Shown here: positions 37,394 to 48,734 of the stretch, piece after piece | Layout of the letters: each line of letters opens with the position of its first letter | How positions within the stretch are numbered: position 1 is the stretch's first letter | NCBI RefSeq assembly: GCF_000379905.1 | Contig: NZ_KB904040.1 | Span: forward strand, 124,001-188,000 | Direction: 5' to 3' | From: Rodentibacter pneumotropicus DSM 21403 | GTDB taxonomy: Bacteria > Pseudomonadota > Gammaproteobacteria > Enterobacterales > Pasteurellaceae | DNA length: 64,000 nt | The notes under the pieces: generated by a model | Database searches by the model: none | What the model was told of the DNA's origin: nothing | Seen by the model: only the letters and a program-made list of their open reading frames with translations | Position numbers and translations under genes: made by a program

Positions 37394-38445
37394 TAGCCTT
37401 CCTCCCTATATTCCTTTTGTTCCGGTGAAACCGGCTCATCTTGCAGTGTCTCAGTTGGAATTTCAGGCTCAATTTCTTCTTTATTATTTTCGGTCTTTGG
37501 TTCTTGTTCCTCAATAATTTTCATTTTACGCACTTTATTATTTACTTCATTGGCTTGGCTTTTCAACCGTTTTTGTACAAGCTCACGCACTTCTTCCGGT
37601 GACATAGACTTTACTTTCGATATATCCAAGGTGCTTGGCCAAAGTAAAAGCACGTAACGTAAACGCTCTAAAGATGCGAGCGGTTTGGCTTTTACCGTTG
37701 CGAAATAATTTGCTCCATCACGTGATACACTTTGCACCACAGCTACGGGATAACCTTCAAGAAAACGCCCCCCTAAACCGGATGTCACCAATAAATCGCC
37801 TTTTTCAATATCTACTGAGCGCGGTACATTATCAAGCGTAAGTTCATCGGTATGCCCTGTTCCACTGGCAATCACACGTACATCATTACGCAGCACTTGG
37901 ACAGGAATGGAATGAGTCACATCCGTCATCAACAATACTCGACTGGTATTAGCTCCTACAGAGATAATTTGTCCAATCACGCCTTTTTCATCAATGACAG
38001 ATTGCCCGACATAAGCACCGTCTTTTTCTCCCTGATTAATCACAATTTGCTGGCGATATATATCGGTTTCTGCGGTCAGCACTTCTGCAATTTTTTTATA
38101 TTCATCGCTTCTTAGTGGCGAATTAAGTAATAAACGTAAACGCTGGTTTTCGACTTTAATCTGATCTAACAACAATAAGTCCGCATTTTTTTCACGGAGC
38201 TGTTCACGTAACACTTTATTTTCAATTTGCAGTTTGTTGGTATCGACAAAATTATCCGATACGCCGTCTAATACTGTACGTGGGCTATTTGCCAAATAAT
38301 ACAAACTGCCCACAGCGGTTTCCATCATACTGCGAACTTTATTCATGGAATCCTGTCCATCCGCCAAAATAAGGCTGACAGATGCAATCACTGCAAGAGC
38401 CAGGCGTAATCCTAAAGGGGGAGATTTACCAAAAATCGGTTTCAT
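37393..38445 (-). CDS. mreC: Rod shape-determining protein MreC
   Basis: MreC is a bitopic protein that activates PBP2 in the periplasm. The 350-residue protein has an N-terminal helix (LRLALAVIASVSLILADG, residues 12-30), a coiled coil near 65-115 (NKLQIENKVLREQLREKNAD), and the two beta-barrel halves with VIDEKGVIGQIISVG near 150 and DLLVTSGLGGRFLEGYPVAVV near 220-240. The C-terminal 70 residues are Glu/Pro-rich and probably disordered. It is 74 bases after mreB, separated by an inverted USS hairpin, and overlaps mreD. Confidence 0.95.
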   Translation of the reverse strand: MKPIFGKSPPLGLRLALAVIASVSLILADGQDSMNKVRSMMETAVGSLYYLANSPRTVLDGVSDNFVDTNKLQIENKVLREQLREKNADLLLLDQIKVENQRLRLLLNSPLRSDEYKKIAEVLTAETDIYRQQIVINQGEKDGAYVGQSVIDEKGVIGQIISVGANTSRVLLMTDVTHSIPVQVLRNDVRVIASGTGHTDELTLDNVPRSVDIEKGDLLVTSGLGGRFLEGYPVAVVQSVSRDGANYFATVKAKPLASLERLRYVLLLWPSTLDISKVKSMSPEEVRELVQKRLKSQANEVNNKVRKMKIIEEQEPKTENNKEEIEPEIPTETLQDEPVSPEQKEYREEG

Positions 38446-38476
38446 TAAAATACCTAATCCATTAATGGCTTAAAGC

Positions 38477-38506
38477 AAAAGTGCGGTCAAAATCAACCGC
38501 ACTTTT
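38477..38506 (-). terminator. Inverted USS hairpin between mreB and mreC
   Basis: USS copies at 38479-38487 and 38496-38504 face each other just past the mreB stop codon, with A- and T-rich tails. Because mreC and mreD follow on the same strand with no obvious promoter of their own, it may act as a partial terminator that makes MreB more abundant than MreC and MreD. Confidence 0.7.
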
Positions 38507-38519
38507 CATTGATGAGAAA

Positions 38520-39599
<1,080 letters not shown>

Positions 39600-39725
39600 T
39601 TAAAAATTTACTCATATTTGAATACACAAAAAATTGTGCTAAATGTACCAAAAAATCACTATTGATTACAGTATTTTTATACCGCACAAAAAAATACAGT
39701 GAAAAATAACCGCACTTTTACCCAT

Positions 39726-41513
39726 TTATCTGTTGATATGGCTTAACGACCATTCACCGTTCGACAAAATATTAAGCTGTTGTTGATGGAAAGCTTTCAA
39801 TGTAGAACGATGTCCCACACTGATGAGCGTCATGGTCGGCAATTCATCTTTTAATAAACGATACATTGCATCTTCCAACCCTTCATCCATACTTGCCGAG
39901 GCTTCATCTAAAAAAGCGACTTTCGGTTTGTGTAACAATAAACGGGCAAAGGCTAAACGCTGTTGTTCGCCAAGAGAGAGGATACGTGTCCAATCTTGGG
40001 TTTGTCCCAAACGTTCGACTAAATGCCCGAGTTGCACTTTACGTAAGGTTTCCTCCGCCAAAGTGCGGTCAATTTCTTCCACATTTTTTGGATAGGCTAA
40101 CGCTGTGAGTAGGCTACCTTGTGGTAAATAAGGTTTTTGTGAAAGAAAAAGTTGTTCTTGAGGACAATAAATTTTTCCTAAAGAATAAGACCAAAGCCCG
40201 GCAGCAGTGCGTAATAAGGTGGTTTTCCCGACACCGGAATTTCCTTGGATCAATAGGCTTGCTCCCTGTGGCAAAGTAAGATTGAGATCTTCAATAAGCG
40301 TTTGTCCGAAGGGGTTTTTGATACTTAAATGCTCGAAAACAACCTCATTTTCAGCGCTCTGAATTTCAGTTTGTGATTCTCTATTTGCCATATCAATAGC
40401 ATAAGTAAAGCCGGTTAAACGGTTAAGCGTTGCTTTATAGCCGGCGAAACTATCATAAGTGTTACGGAAGAAGGATAGATTAGCATGTAGTTGACCGAAC
40501 ACTTGTACGGTTTGCATTAAATCACCGAGTTTGATTTGTTTTTCAAAATAGCGTCCGACCTGAATTAATAGGGGAAACACCGTGGAAGTTTGACTGACGA
40601 CTACGTTGAAGCCTGAGAATTTTAGCATTCTAAATACCAGATCCCACATATTGGCAATAATTGCCCTAAACTGGCGATAAAGTAGGTTTTGTTCCACTTT
40701 TTCTCCAGCATAAAAGGCTATACTTTCCGCATATTCTTTAATACGAATGAGGGAATAACGATAGTTTGCGTTTAAACGTTCATTGGCAAAATTGAGTGCG
40801 ATTAACGGGCGACCGAGTCGGAAGGCAATAAATGTGGTCAAGATGACGTAAGCAAAAACTAAATACACCATCATATGTGGAATGTTTACCCCAAATACCA
40901 TCATCGGGCCTGCCAATCCCCATAATAAGATGGAGTAGGAAATAATAGACGTAACCGCATCAATGACACCGGTGCTTAATGACAGCGTAGTTTTCACATA
41001 AGATTGTATATCTTGTTGGATACGTTGATCCGGGTTATCCAAATTGGCGGACAAATATTGGGTTTTATAATAGGCACGGTTTGTCATCCATTTATTTGCC
41101 AACTCATCGTTTAGCCAAGTAATCCAATCAATCACAAAACGTTGTTCAATGTAATAGCTGACTAATAAATTTAGGAGTGCACTGGCGACAATGCCGCCAA
41201 ATAAGCCCATTTGTTGCCAAAAAACCGGAATATTAAACTCTTGTAGAGATGTGTACGTATTATTGAACCATGTGGAATTTACCAAACTGATGCGAACACT
41301 CACCAAGGTAAAGGCGACAATCAATAGGAAAAACAACAAAGGCTTAATGCTACGTTTAGGTGAGAGATAACCACCGGCAAACATCCAGAATTGTTTTCCC
41401 CAGTGAGTAAAACGTACAAGCAAAAAAATTCCGGCGCTAAATACTACCGCAGTAATCGTAAGGGTTTTCAAAATCCACAGGAGCGAGGTTATCGCTTCTT
41501 GTCCGTAATCCAT
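39726..41513 (-). CDS. ABC transporter, SbmA/BacA-like permease fused to ATPase
   Basis: This 595-residue protein has an SbmA/BacA-type membrane domain (about residues 1-330, around six helices; VNSTWFNNTYTSLQEFNIPVF near 80-100, LANKWMTNRAYYKTQYL near 140) fused to an ABC ATPase. The ATPase shows the Walker A GNSGVGKTTLLRT near 424, the signature LSLGEQQRLAFARLL near 515, Walker B VAFLDEASASMDE near 532 and the H-loop His in SVGHRST near 575. Relatives include E. coli YddA and H. influenzae HI0036. Relatives move peptides, antibiotics or cobalamin; the substrate here is unknown. A USS (40061) lies within the ATPase part. Confidence 0.88.
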   Translation of the reverse strand: MDYGQEAITSLLWILKTLTITAVVFSAGIFLLVRFTHWGKQFWMFAGGYLSPKRSIKPLLFFLLIVAFTLVSVRISLVNSTWFNNTYTSLQEFNIPVFWQQMGLFGGIVASALLNLLVSYYIEQRFVIDWITWLNDELANKWMTNRAYYKTQYLSANLDNPDQRIQQDIQSYVKTTLSLSTGVIDAVTSIISYSILLWGLAGPMMVFGVNIPHMMVYLVFAYVILTTFIAFRLGRPLIALNFANERLNANYRYSLIRIKEYAESIAFYAGEKVEQNLLYRQFRAIIANMWDLVFRMLKFSGFNVVVSQTSTVFPLLIQVGRYFEKQIKLGDLMQTVQVFGQLHANLSFFRNTYDSFAGYKATLNRLTGFTYAIDMANRESQTEIQSAENEVVFEHLSIKNPFGQTLIEDLNLTLPQGASLLIQGNSGVGKTTLLRTAAGLWSYSLGKIYCPQEQLFLSQKPYLPQGSLLTALAYPKNVEEIDRTLAEETLRKVQLGHLVERLGQTQDWTRILSLGEQQRLAFARLLLHKPKVAFLDEASASMDEGLEDAMYRLLKDELPTMTLISVGHRSTLKAFHQQQLNILSNGEWSLSHINR

Positions 41514-41677
41514 AAATGTATCCGTAAAAAAACAAAAGTGCGGTCATTTTAGGCGGAGTTCATGATTAAGCAAGAAAAATTGTGATGAAGTTATCATTTT
41601 TTGAGTTTCGTTAAAGTTTTCAAAAAATCAAGTTGTTATAATCCGTAATAGGTAAATTTAATATTTATGAGGTCATA

Positions 41678-43333
41678 ATGAGTGAAATTGCAATTACAAT
41701 TAGTCTCCTTGCCCTTGTCGCAGTTGTCGGTTTATGGATCGGGCATTGGAAGATTAAGGGCGTTGGTCTAGGGGTAGGCGGTGTATTATTTGGCGGCATT
41801 ATTGTTGCACACTTTACGAATCAGTACGGCTTGCAGCTCAATGAACATACCTTGCATTTTGTGCAAGAATTCGGATTGATTTTGTTTGTTTATACCATTG
41901 GGATTCAAGTGGGGCCCGGTTTTTTTGCCTCTTTACGCCAATCCGGTTTAAAACTCAATGGACTCGCTATTTTAATTGTCATTATTGGCTCTATTTCCGT
42001 TCTTGTGTTACACAAAATGGCGGATGTGCCTTTAGACATTATTTTAGGAATTTATTCCGGTGCGGTCACCAATACTCCCTCTCTAGGGGCAGGACAACAA
42101 ATTTTGAGTGAACTAGGGATGCCACAGGCTACCGCTACAATGGGGATTGCATATGCGATGGCATACCCTTTCGGAATTTGCGGAATTTTGCTGACGATGT
42201 GGCTCATTCGTTTGTTTTTTAGAATAAAAATTGATGAGGAAGCCCAACGTTTCAATAAGGAAAGCGGGCAAGATAAAGAGAGTTTGCATATCATTTCCGT
42301 GAAAGTAGCCAACCGTAATTTAGACGGGATCACATTAATTGAAATTCCGGGATTTGATGATGAAGAAGTGGTTTGCTCCCGTCTAATACGTGGAGAAAGC
42401 GTCATCGTACCAAAAACGGATACGGAAATTCATCTTGACGATATATTGCATCTGGTTGGTGACGAACAGGGTTTAAAAAAGATGCGTATTGTAATTGGCG
42501 ATGAAGTAGATGTCCCCGTTATTTCCACGAGTGGGGAAATTCGGGCTGAGCGGGTCGTGGTGACAAATGAGAAAGTATTAGGTAAAAAAATTCGTACACT
42601 TCACATTCATCAAAAATATGGCGTAGTGATTTCCCGCCTAAATCGTACCGGCGTAGAATTGGTGCCAAGTGGGAATACTTCATTACAATTTGGTGATGTG
42701 CTACATATGGTTGGGCGTGCCGATGTGTTAAATCAAGCCATTTCGGTTATCGGCAATGCACAGCAAAAGCTCCAGCAGGTACAAATGTTACCCGTATTTA
42801 TTGGTATCGGCTTGGGTGTTTTACTCGGTTCGGTTCCTTTTTATATCCCCGGTTTCCCCGTTGCCTTTAAACTCGGTTTGGCAGGAGGGCCGCTCGTCGT
42901 GGCATTGATTCTTGCCCGAATCGGTAGCATAGGCAAACTTTATTGGTTTATGCCGCCCAGCGCGAACCTTGCCTTACGTGAAATCGGCATTGTGCTTTTC
43001 CTCGCCGTTGTAGGGTTGAAATCCGGCGGCAGTTTTATGGATACCTTGATAAACGGTGCCGGACTTGAATGGATGGGCTATGGGATAATTATCACATTCG
43101 TTCCATTAATGATAGTCGGGATGATTGCACGCTTATATAGCAAACTTAATTATCTCAGTATTTGCGGGCTACTTGCCGGCTCAATGACAGATCCTCCAGC
43201 CCTTGCTTTCGCGAATGAAATAAAAGAGGACAATGGTGCTGCCTCACTTTCTTATGCCACCGTTTATCCGTTAGTGATGTTCTTAAGGATTATCTCTCCG
43301 CAGTTATTGGCAGTATTACTCTGGGTTGCTTAG
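41678..43333 (+). CDS. YidE/AspT-type transporter with two TrkA-C domains
   Basis: This 551-residue protein has the AspT/YidE/YbjL layout: about five helices in residues 1-185, two RCK-C (TrkA-C) domains near 205-290 and 295-375 ([38 protein letters not shown]), then about six helices to the end. The paired motifs [16 protein letters not shown] near 128 and [15 protein letters not shown] near 500 are the duplicated pore elements. Related antiporters exchange amino acids, but no substrate is known for YidE. The gene has its own upstream region and terminator. Confidence 0.88.
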   Translation: MSEIAITISLLALVAVVGLWIGHWKIKGVGLGVGGVLFGGIIVAHFTNQYGLQLNEHTLHFVQEFGLILFVYTIGIQVGPGFFASLRQSGLKLNGLAILIVIIGSISVLVLHKMADVPLDIILGIYSGAVTNTPSLGAGQQILSELGMPQATATMGIAYAMAYPFGICGILLTMWLIRLFFRIKIDEEAQRFNKESGQDKESLHIISVKVANRNLDGITLIEIPGFDDEEVVCSRLIRGESVIVPKTDTEIHLDDILHLVGDEQGLKKMRIVIGDEVDVPVISTSGEIRAERVVVTNEKVLGKKIRTLHIHQKYGVVISRLNRTGVELVPSGNTSLQFGDVLHMVGRADVLNQAISVIGNAQQKLQQVQMLPVFIGIGLGVLLGSVPFYIPGFPVAFKLGLAGGPLVVALILARIGSIGKLYWFMPPSANLALREIGIVLFLAVVGLKSGGSFMDTLINGAGLEWMGYGIIITFVPLMIVGMIARLYSKLNYLSICGLLAGSMTDPPALAFANEIKEDNGAASLSYATVYPLVMFLRIISPQLLAVLLWVA

Positions 43334-43382
43334 ACCAAGGGCATTTTATCGGACATTGCGGCAAAATTGCCCTCCCCCTAAT

Positions 43383-43420
43383 AAAAAGGGTTGCCTCTTT
43401 TGGAAGCAACCCTTTTTAAT
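43383..43420. terminator. Terminator between the YidE-type gene and lipA
   Basis: AAAAAGGGTTGC (43383-43394) and GCAACCCTTTTT (43406-43417) form a 12-base-pair stem with A and T tails, between converging genes, so it can act in both directions. Confidence 0.85.
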
Positions 43421-43452
43421 TGGCAAAAGTGCGGTCATTTTTGATGCTGTTT

Positions 43453-44415
43453 TTATTTCACTAAACCGCCGCTAGCCTGGAGATCCGCATGATAAGAGGA
43501 ACGAACAAATGGACCGCAAGCAGCATGTTCAAAGCCCATCGCATTAGCTTTGTCACGGAATTCATCAAATTCTGTAGGGGGCACATAGCGTGCGACCGGC
43601 AGATGGTGACGACTTGGCTGTAAATACTGCCCCAAAGTAAGCATTGTCACGCCGTTATTACGTAGATCTTGCATCACCTCTAAAATTTCTTCGTTCGTTT
43701 CACCCAGCCCCACCATTAAACCTGATTTTGTCGGAACATTCGGAAACATTTCCTTAAATTCACGAAGTAGTTTGAGCGACCATTCATAATCAGCCCCCGG
43801 ACGAATTTCCTTATATAAACGCGGTACATTTTCTAAATTGTGGTTAAACACATCAGGCGGATTATCTTTTAATTTTTCTAATGCTTGGGAAATACGACCG
43901 CGAAAATCAGGCACTAAAATTTCAATTTTAATTCCCGGATTCAACGCACGCACTTCTTTTACACATTCTGCAAAATGCCCCGCGCCACGATCGGGGAGGT
44001 CATCCCGATCCACAGAGGTGATCACCACATATTTCAATTGCATATCTTGAATCGTTTCAGCAAGTTTACGTGGTTCTTCAGGATCGGGAGGCAAAGGTTT
44101 TCCGTGAGCAACATCACAGAAGGGACAACGACGGGTACAAATAGCACCTAAAATCATAAAGGTTGCCGTACCATGATTAAAACATTCGTGTAAATTCGGA
44201 CAAGAGGCCTCTTCACAGACGGAATGCAAGCCGTGACGACGCATTCCATTTTTGATACTGTTAATTTTTACTGAACTCGCCGGAAGTTTGATTTTCATCC
44301 ATTCCGGTTTTTTCAGTAATTCTTGGTTTGGATCGATATTTTTAACGGGAATAATGGAGGTTTTTGCAGCATCACGATATTTGACACCACGTTCCATTTT
44401 AAATGGCGTTGACAT
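43453..44415 (-). CDS. lipA: Lipoyl synthase
   Basis: LipA is a radical SAM enzyme that inserts two sulfurs into protein-bound octanoyl groups. The 320-residue protein carries both iron-sulfur sites: [13 protein letters not shown] near 67-79 (auxiliary cluster) and CTRRCPFC near 95-102 (radical SAM cluster); the C-terminal RSSYHAD near 305 supplies the auxiliary cluster Ser ligand. [12 protein letters not shown] near 225 is also typical. It follows lipB by 48 bases on the same strand; the pair forms the lipoate pathway with YbeD upstream. Confidence 0.98.
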   Translation of the reverse strand: MSTPFKMERGVKYRDAAKTSIIPVKNIDPNQELLKKPEWMKIKLPASSVKINSIKNGMRRHGLHSVCEEASCPNLHECFNHGTATFMILGAICTRRCPFCDVAHGKPLPPDPEEPRKLAETIQDMQLKYVVITSVDRDDLPDRGAGHFAECVKEVRALNPGIKIEILVPDFRGRISQALEKLKDNPPDVFNHNLENVPRLYKEIRPGADYEWSLKLLREFKEMFPNVPTKSGLMVGLGETNEEILEVMQDLRNNGVTMLTLGQYLQPSRHHLPVARYVPPTEFDEFRDKANAMGFEHAACGPFVRSSYHADLQASGGLVK

Positions 44416-44463
44416 GATTTTTTCCTAAGAAAAATGCCTAGAATAGGCATTTTATTGTAAATG

Positions 44464-45105
44464 TTAAATATTCGTTACATTATAGCCCAAAAGTTCGGCA
44501 AAGTGTTTAATTAATTTGGGCGAAACATTATCTAACGTCGCTTCTTTTTTCTCTATAAAATCGGCAAGTTGACACATTTCTAAACCAGCGTAACCACAAG
44601 GATTAATATAATGGAAAGGGTTCAAATCCATATCGACATTGAAGGCTAATCCATGGAACGAACAACCCTTGCGGATACGCAATCCCAATGAACAGATTTT
44701 TTTCCCCTCAATATAGACACCCGGTGCATCCGGTTTTGGGTAACCCACAATGGCGTAATCCGAGAGAGTTTTTACAACAGATTGCTCAAGAGCAGTCACT
44801 AACTGACGCACATTTAAATTTTGATGACGGCGAATATCAATCAATACGTACATCACCAGCTGACCGGGTCCATGATAAGTAATTTGTCCGCCACGATCAG
44901 ATTGCACAACTGGAATATCGCTACTTTGTAGCAAGTGTTCAGGCTTGCCTGCTTGTCCTTGTGTAAACACAGGGGGGTGTTCAACCAACCAGATTTCATC
45001 AATTGTGTCGGCTTTACGATTATCCGTAAAATCCTGCATCTTATGCCAGGTTTCTTGATAATCTTGTAAACCCAGTTGGCGTACGATAAGGGGTAATTTA
45101 GCCAT
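44464..45105 (-). CDS. lipB: Octanoyl-ACP:protein N-octanoyltransferase
   Basis: LipB moves octanoate from acyl carrier protein to lipoyl domains, supplying the LipA substrate. The 213-residue protein shows [20 protein letters not shown] near 70-90, [22 protein letters not shown] near 132-152 with the lysine of the Cys/Lys pair, and [13 protein letters not shown] near 167-180 with the catalytic Cys. Length is normal. It begins 1 base after the ybeD stop codon, so the three genes are transcribed together. Confidence 0.96.
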   Translation of the reverse strand: MAKLPLIVRQLGLQDYQETWHKMQDFTDNRKADTIDEIWLVEHPPVFTQGQAGKPEHLLQSSDIPVVQSDRGGQITYHGPGQLVMYVLIDIRRHQNLNVRQLVTALEQSVVKTLSDYAIVGYPKPDAPGVYIEGKKICSLGLRIRKGCSFHGLAFNVDMDLNPFHYINPCGYAGLEMCQLADFIEKKEATLDNVSPKLIKHFAELLGYNVTNI

Positions 45106-45106
45106 A

Positions 45107-45385
45107 TTAAATAACCATTTTCACGCCTTCGACTTTAGCGAGTTCTTTATAGAGGGTTTCCACTTGCTCAAAGTTTTGTGCAATGACATCAATAGAAACG
45201 GAATTATAGGTACCTTTACTGCTACGTTTTTCTCTGGGAATATAATCCCCAGGGATATATTTTTGTACGACGGCAATTAAATCCTGTGCTAAATCTTCTC
45301 GATTTATGCCGGCTACTTTAAATGTCATTGCAGCAGGAAATTCCATTAATTCTTTCAGTTTTTCGTAATCTTGTTCTGTTGCCAT
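45107..45385 (-). CDS. ybeD: YbeD family protein (DUF493)
   Basis: This 92-residue protein matches YbeD/DUF493: [17 protein letters not shown] N-terminus, [13 protein letters not shown] near 20, [22 protein letters not shown] near 57-78 and KVEGVKMVI at the end. The fold resembles ACT-like regulatory domains. Its place between dacA and lipB is conserved in gammaproteobacteria, but its function is not established. It is separated from lipB by a single base. Confidence 0.93.
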   Translation of the reverse strand: MATEQDYEKLKELMEFPAAMTFKVAGINREDLAQDLIAVVQKYIPGDYIPREKRSSKGTYNSVSIDVIAQNFEQVETLYKELAKVEGVKMVI

Positions 45386-45494
45386 AATTGTTCTCTACTT
45401 TGAGTGAGATAAAGGGCAGATGTTAAATCTGCCCGGTTCTGAGATAATCAATACCCTTGTAAAATGGGGAAGTGCGGTTAAAATTCAAGGTGTT

Positions 45495-46682
45495 TTAGAA
45501 AAGACTTTTTATGGTTAAAACTAACCAATCCCAAGCATTTCCAAAAAATCCCCCCTCTTTGACTTCTTGCATCGCTTGTAAATTGACCACTGCTACATCT
45601 TTTCCATCAAGTTGATAAATCACTTTTCCGACAACTTGACCTTTCGCCAAAGGGGCTTGTAAGTATTTGTCATCTAATTCGTAACGTGCTTTTAATTCAG
45701 ATTGTTTCCCTTTTGGTATGGTAATAAAACTATCTTGTAATACACCAAGTTTCACACTACCTTCATCACCATAATAGACCGGTTGTTCGGAAATCTCTTT
45801 ATTTGCCTCAAGAGTTTTTAAGGTTTCAAAATTTGTAAAGCCCCATTGCAGTAATTTCTTACTTTCAACCTCACGACCTTTGTAAGTAGGTACGCCCATG
45901 ACAACGGAAATCAAGCGCATATTGCTTGGATTGGTTGCCGATGCCACAAGATTGTATCCTGCTTGGCTGGTGTGACCGGTTTTCATTCCGTCCACATTCA
46001 TGGTTTTATCCCACAACAAACCATTACGGTTAGGTTGTTTAATTTTGTTAAAAGTGAACTCTTTTTCTGCATAAATTTTATATTCTTCCGGCGTATCACG
46101 AATAATATGTGCACCGATAATCGCCATATCCCGTGCCGAAGAGTATTGGTTTGGATCATCTAAACCATGTGGGGTGGTGAAATGAGTGTTTTTTAAACCA
46201 AGTTGTTGGGCGTATTTATTCATGGTATCCACAAAGTTTAATACGGTGCCTGATGTATGCTCCGCCAGTGCTACACTGGCATCATTTCCGGAAACAATAA
46301 TCACCCCTTTATTTAAATCTTGCACCGATACTTGCTGATTTAGATTCAAGAACATTTTTGAAGAATCAGGGAAGTTACGTCCCCAAGCACTTTCACCAAT
46401 GGTGACCATATCGGTATTGTGAATTTTTCCTTGTTTTAAAGCTTGACCTACAACATAGCTTGTCATCATTTTGGTTAATGATGCGGGATATTGGCGTTGA
46501 TCTGGATTTAATGCGGCGAGTACTGCACCGGAATGGTAATCCATTAAAACATAGGTTTGTGCGTTCACTTCCGGTAGCGTAATACCGTATTGCATATCCT
46601 CTTGCGCGATAGCTGCGGAAGAAACGGCAAGAATACCTGAAAGAAGAACGATTTTAGTGAATTTAGCACTTTGCTTTAACAT
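45495..46682 (-). CDS. dacA: D-alanyl-D-alanine carboxypeptidase (PBP5/6 type)
   Basis: DacA trims the terminal D-Ala of peptidoglycan peptides in the periplasm. The 395-residue protein has a signal peptide ending near AAIA-QED (residue 26), then SLTKMM near 67 (SxxK with the active Ser), SGND near 130 (SxN) and KTGHT near 234 (KTG). After the catalytic domain comes the PBP5 C-terminal beta domain and an amphipathic end, GNAWDWLVLTIKSLF, which anchors it to the inner membrane. It is 20 bases after rlpA. A gap of 109 bases with a USS separates it from ybeD. Confidence 0.96.
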   Translation of the reverse strand: MLKQSAKFTKIVLLSGILAVSSAAIAQEDMQYGITLPEVNAQTYVLMDYHSGAVLAALNPDQRQYPASLTKMMTSYVVGQALKQGKIHNTDMVTIGESAWGRNFPDSSKMFLNLNQQVSVQDLNKGVIIVSGNDASVALAEHTSGTVLNFVDTMNKYAQQLGLKNTHFTTPHGLDDPNQYSSARDMAIIGAHIIRDTPEEYKIYAEKEFTFNKIKQPNRNGLLWDKTMNVDGMKTGHTSQAGYNLVASATNPSNMRLISVVMGVPTYKGREVESKKLLQWGFTNFETLKTLEANKEISEQPVYYGDEGSVKLGVLQDSFITIPKGKQSELKARYELDDKYLQAPLAKGQVVGKVIYQLDGKDVAVVNLQAMQEVKEGGFFGNAWDWLVLTIKSLF

Positions 46683-46702
46683 AGCGTTTCCTTAATAAAA
46701 TC

Positions 46703-47566
46703 TTAATTTTTATGAGTATAAACGATTAACGGACTTTCACCGGCGATTTTTTGTAATTTTGCTTTTAACTGTGTTGTGACTTGTTTATCTTTTAAAGGAC
46801 CAAAATGAATTTCATACCCGCCATTGCGATGATTGACCACCACATCAACATTATTAAGCGCAAGGCGTGTAATCATATCATTAGCGTACTTTTCACTAGG
46901 AAGATTTAACATTTTTAACGTGTATTGCTCTTTAAATGTTTTTGATTCCTTGGAGAGTTTTTTTCTTTTGCCTTTTTCTATATTAACAAGACGTTGGAAA
47001 GCCGCTTCGGTTTTTGCATATTTAGCAAGCGTTTTAACTCCCGCACCCGAAATATTACCATTTGCCGCCACATGTAATGCCTCAACTTTAACCTGCCCCA
47101 CGCCACGTGCAATTAAACCGATTTCTCTCGCTGCAGCATAAGAAAGATCAATAATACGATCACGACTAAAAGGACCGCGATCATTAATACGTACAATCGT
47201 TTTCTTATTATTACGTAAATTAGTGACTAACGCATAAGAATTGAGTGGCAAAGTTTTATGTGCTGCCGTGTAGAGATTCGCATTATAAGGTTCCCCACTA
47301 GAAGTTCGGCGACCTTGAAATTTACGATGGTAATAACTTGCGATTCCACTTTTTGAATATTCTTTGGCACTATTCGTGCCATGAGTCGTATAGGTTTTCC
47401 CATTCACCGTATAGCTTTTCGGTGAGTTAACTGACGTTGTACGGCTCAGACTTGCACCTTTAATCCCATATTGTTTCTGGGAATCATTTTGCGCTTGAGC
47501 CGGTAAAATAATTAAAGCCGCTATCACCATAAGTGCGGTCGATTTTACAAGCGTTTTGAATTTCAT
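46703..47566 (-). CDS. rlpA: Septal-ring protein RlpA (lytic transglycosylase), no lipobox
   Basis: RlpA binds denuded glycan strands and, in some species, cleaves them. The 287-residue protein has a signal peptide (LMVIAALIILPAQAQ), a double-psi beta-barrel domain near 75-165 with GIASYYHRKFQGRRTSSGEP, TAAHKTLPL and VRINDRGPF (likely His and Asp of the active site), and a C-terminal SPOR domain from about 210. It contains no Cys, so the lipobox of E. coli RlpA is missing and it should be soluble in the periplasm. The frame is open to 47629 within rodA, but ATG at 47566 starts the signal peptide. Confidence 0.9.
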   Translation of the reverse strand: MKFKTLVKSTALMVIAALIILPAQAQNDSQKQYGIKGASLSRTTSVNSPKSYTVNGKTYTTHGTNSAKEYSKSGIASYYHRKFQGRRTSSGEPYNANLYTAAHKTLPLNSYALVTNLRNNKKTIVRINDRGPFSRDRIIDLSYAAAREIGLIARGVGQVKVEALHVAANGNISGAGVKTLAKYAKTEAAFQRLVNIEKGKRKKLSKESKTFKEQYTLKMLNLPSEKYANDMITRLALNNVDVVVNHRNGGYEIHFGPLKDKQVTTQLKAKLQKIAGESPLIVYTHKN

Positions 47567-47618
47567 AACATGAATTTTCCAATAAACAAAGTTGTATGTA
47601 AGAAAACTAAAACGCCGA

Positions 47619-48734
47619 TTAGTTCCCATTTATAAATCTTGTGCGATGGGTGTGGATTGACATGATTAAGCCAAAACTCGCCATAATCGCCACATAAGAA
47701 GTTCCGCCATAACTAAATAATGGCAATGGAACGCCTACTACCGGCAAAATACCGCTTACCATACCAATATTGACGAATAAATACACGAAAAAAATTAACG
47801 TCGTCGCCCCCGCTAAAATACGCCCAAAAGAGGTTTGTGCATTAACGGCAATCATTAAACCACGAACAATGATAAACATATAAATCGCAATTAAAATGCC
47901 AAACCCAACCATACCATGTTCTTCACTCATCACAGCAAAAATAAAGTCGGTATGGGGTTCAGGCAGAAATTCAAGCTGGGATTGCGTGCCTTGCATCCAA
48001 CCTTTTCCCCAAATTCCTCCTGAACCGATGGCAATTTTAGATTGCAGAATATGATACCCTGCCCCGAGCGGATCTTTTTCAGGATCAAGTAGGGTCAGAA
48101 CCCGCGTACGCTGATAATCGTGCATTAGATAAAGCCACATAATTGGAATAAATCCCGCCAACCCTACAACAGCGACGAGAATCAACCACCAATTCATCCC
48201 TGCGAGAAAAACCACGAACAAACCAGAGGCACTCACTAGAATTGATGTACCGAGATCAGGTTGAATCGCCACCAACAAAGTAGGCACTATAATCATCGCA
48301 ATAGCGATAAAGGTTTCACTTAATTTTGGTGGAAGTGGGCGATTCCCCAAATAAACCGCCACCATCAAAGGTACTGCCAGCTTCACGATCTCTGAGGGTT
48401 GAAAACGAATAAAACCGAGATCCAACCAACGTTGTGCGCCTTTACTGGTTGCGCCTATCGCATCTACCAAAATCAGCAATATCAAACCGACCAAATAAAG
48501 ATAGGGCGCGATCCGTTGATAAAATCTAGGCGGAAGTTGAGCCATCACTAACATTACCGTAAAACCAAGGAATACCTGAATAATACGATTTCTAAACATG
48601 GTTTCACTACCGCCCGAAGCACTATAAAGTACTAACATTCCATAACCGGTGATAGCGATTAACCCCAGTAATAACCAAAAATCCAAATGTAACGGCTTCC
48701 ATAAACGAAGCCAAAGTGGTGTTTTTTCTTCCAT
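47619..48734 (-). CDS. mrdB: SEDS peptidoglycan polymerase RodA
   Basis: RodA is the SEDS-family glycosyltransferase of the elongasome, polymerising lipid II with PBP2. The 371-residue protein has about ten helices; [20 protein letters not shown] near 104-124, [16 protein letters not shown] near 155, [19 protein letters not shown] near 258 and the end motif [16 protein letters not shown] near 333-348 are family signatures. Its start overlaps the PBP2 stop by one base (TAATG), so the pair is translationally coupled. Confidence 0.96.
   Translation of the reverse strand: MEEKTPLWLRLWKPLHLDFWLLLGLIAITGYGMLVLYSASGGSETMFRNRIIQVFLGFTVMLVMAQLPPRFYQRIAPYLYLVGLILLILVDAIGATSKGAQRWLDLGFIRFQPSEIVKLAVPLMVAVYLGNRPLPPKLSETFIAIAMIIVPTLLVAIQPDLGTSILVSASGLFVVFLAGMNWWLILVAVVGLAGFIPIMWLYLMHDYQRTRVLTLLDPEKDPLGAGYHILQSKIAIGSGGIWGKGWMQGTQSQLEFLPEPHTDFIFAVMSEEHGMVGFGILIAIYMFIIVRGLMIAVNAQTSFGRILAGATTLIFFVYLFVNIGMVSGILPVVGVPLPLFSYGGTSYVAIMASFGLIMSIHTHRTRFINGN

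Noticed and set aside
47567..47629. Upstream start of rlpA within rodA
   Set aside because: A start there would put 21 residues before the signal peptide; the ATG at 47566 begins a normal one.
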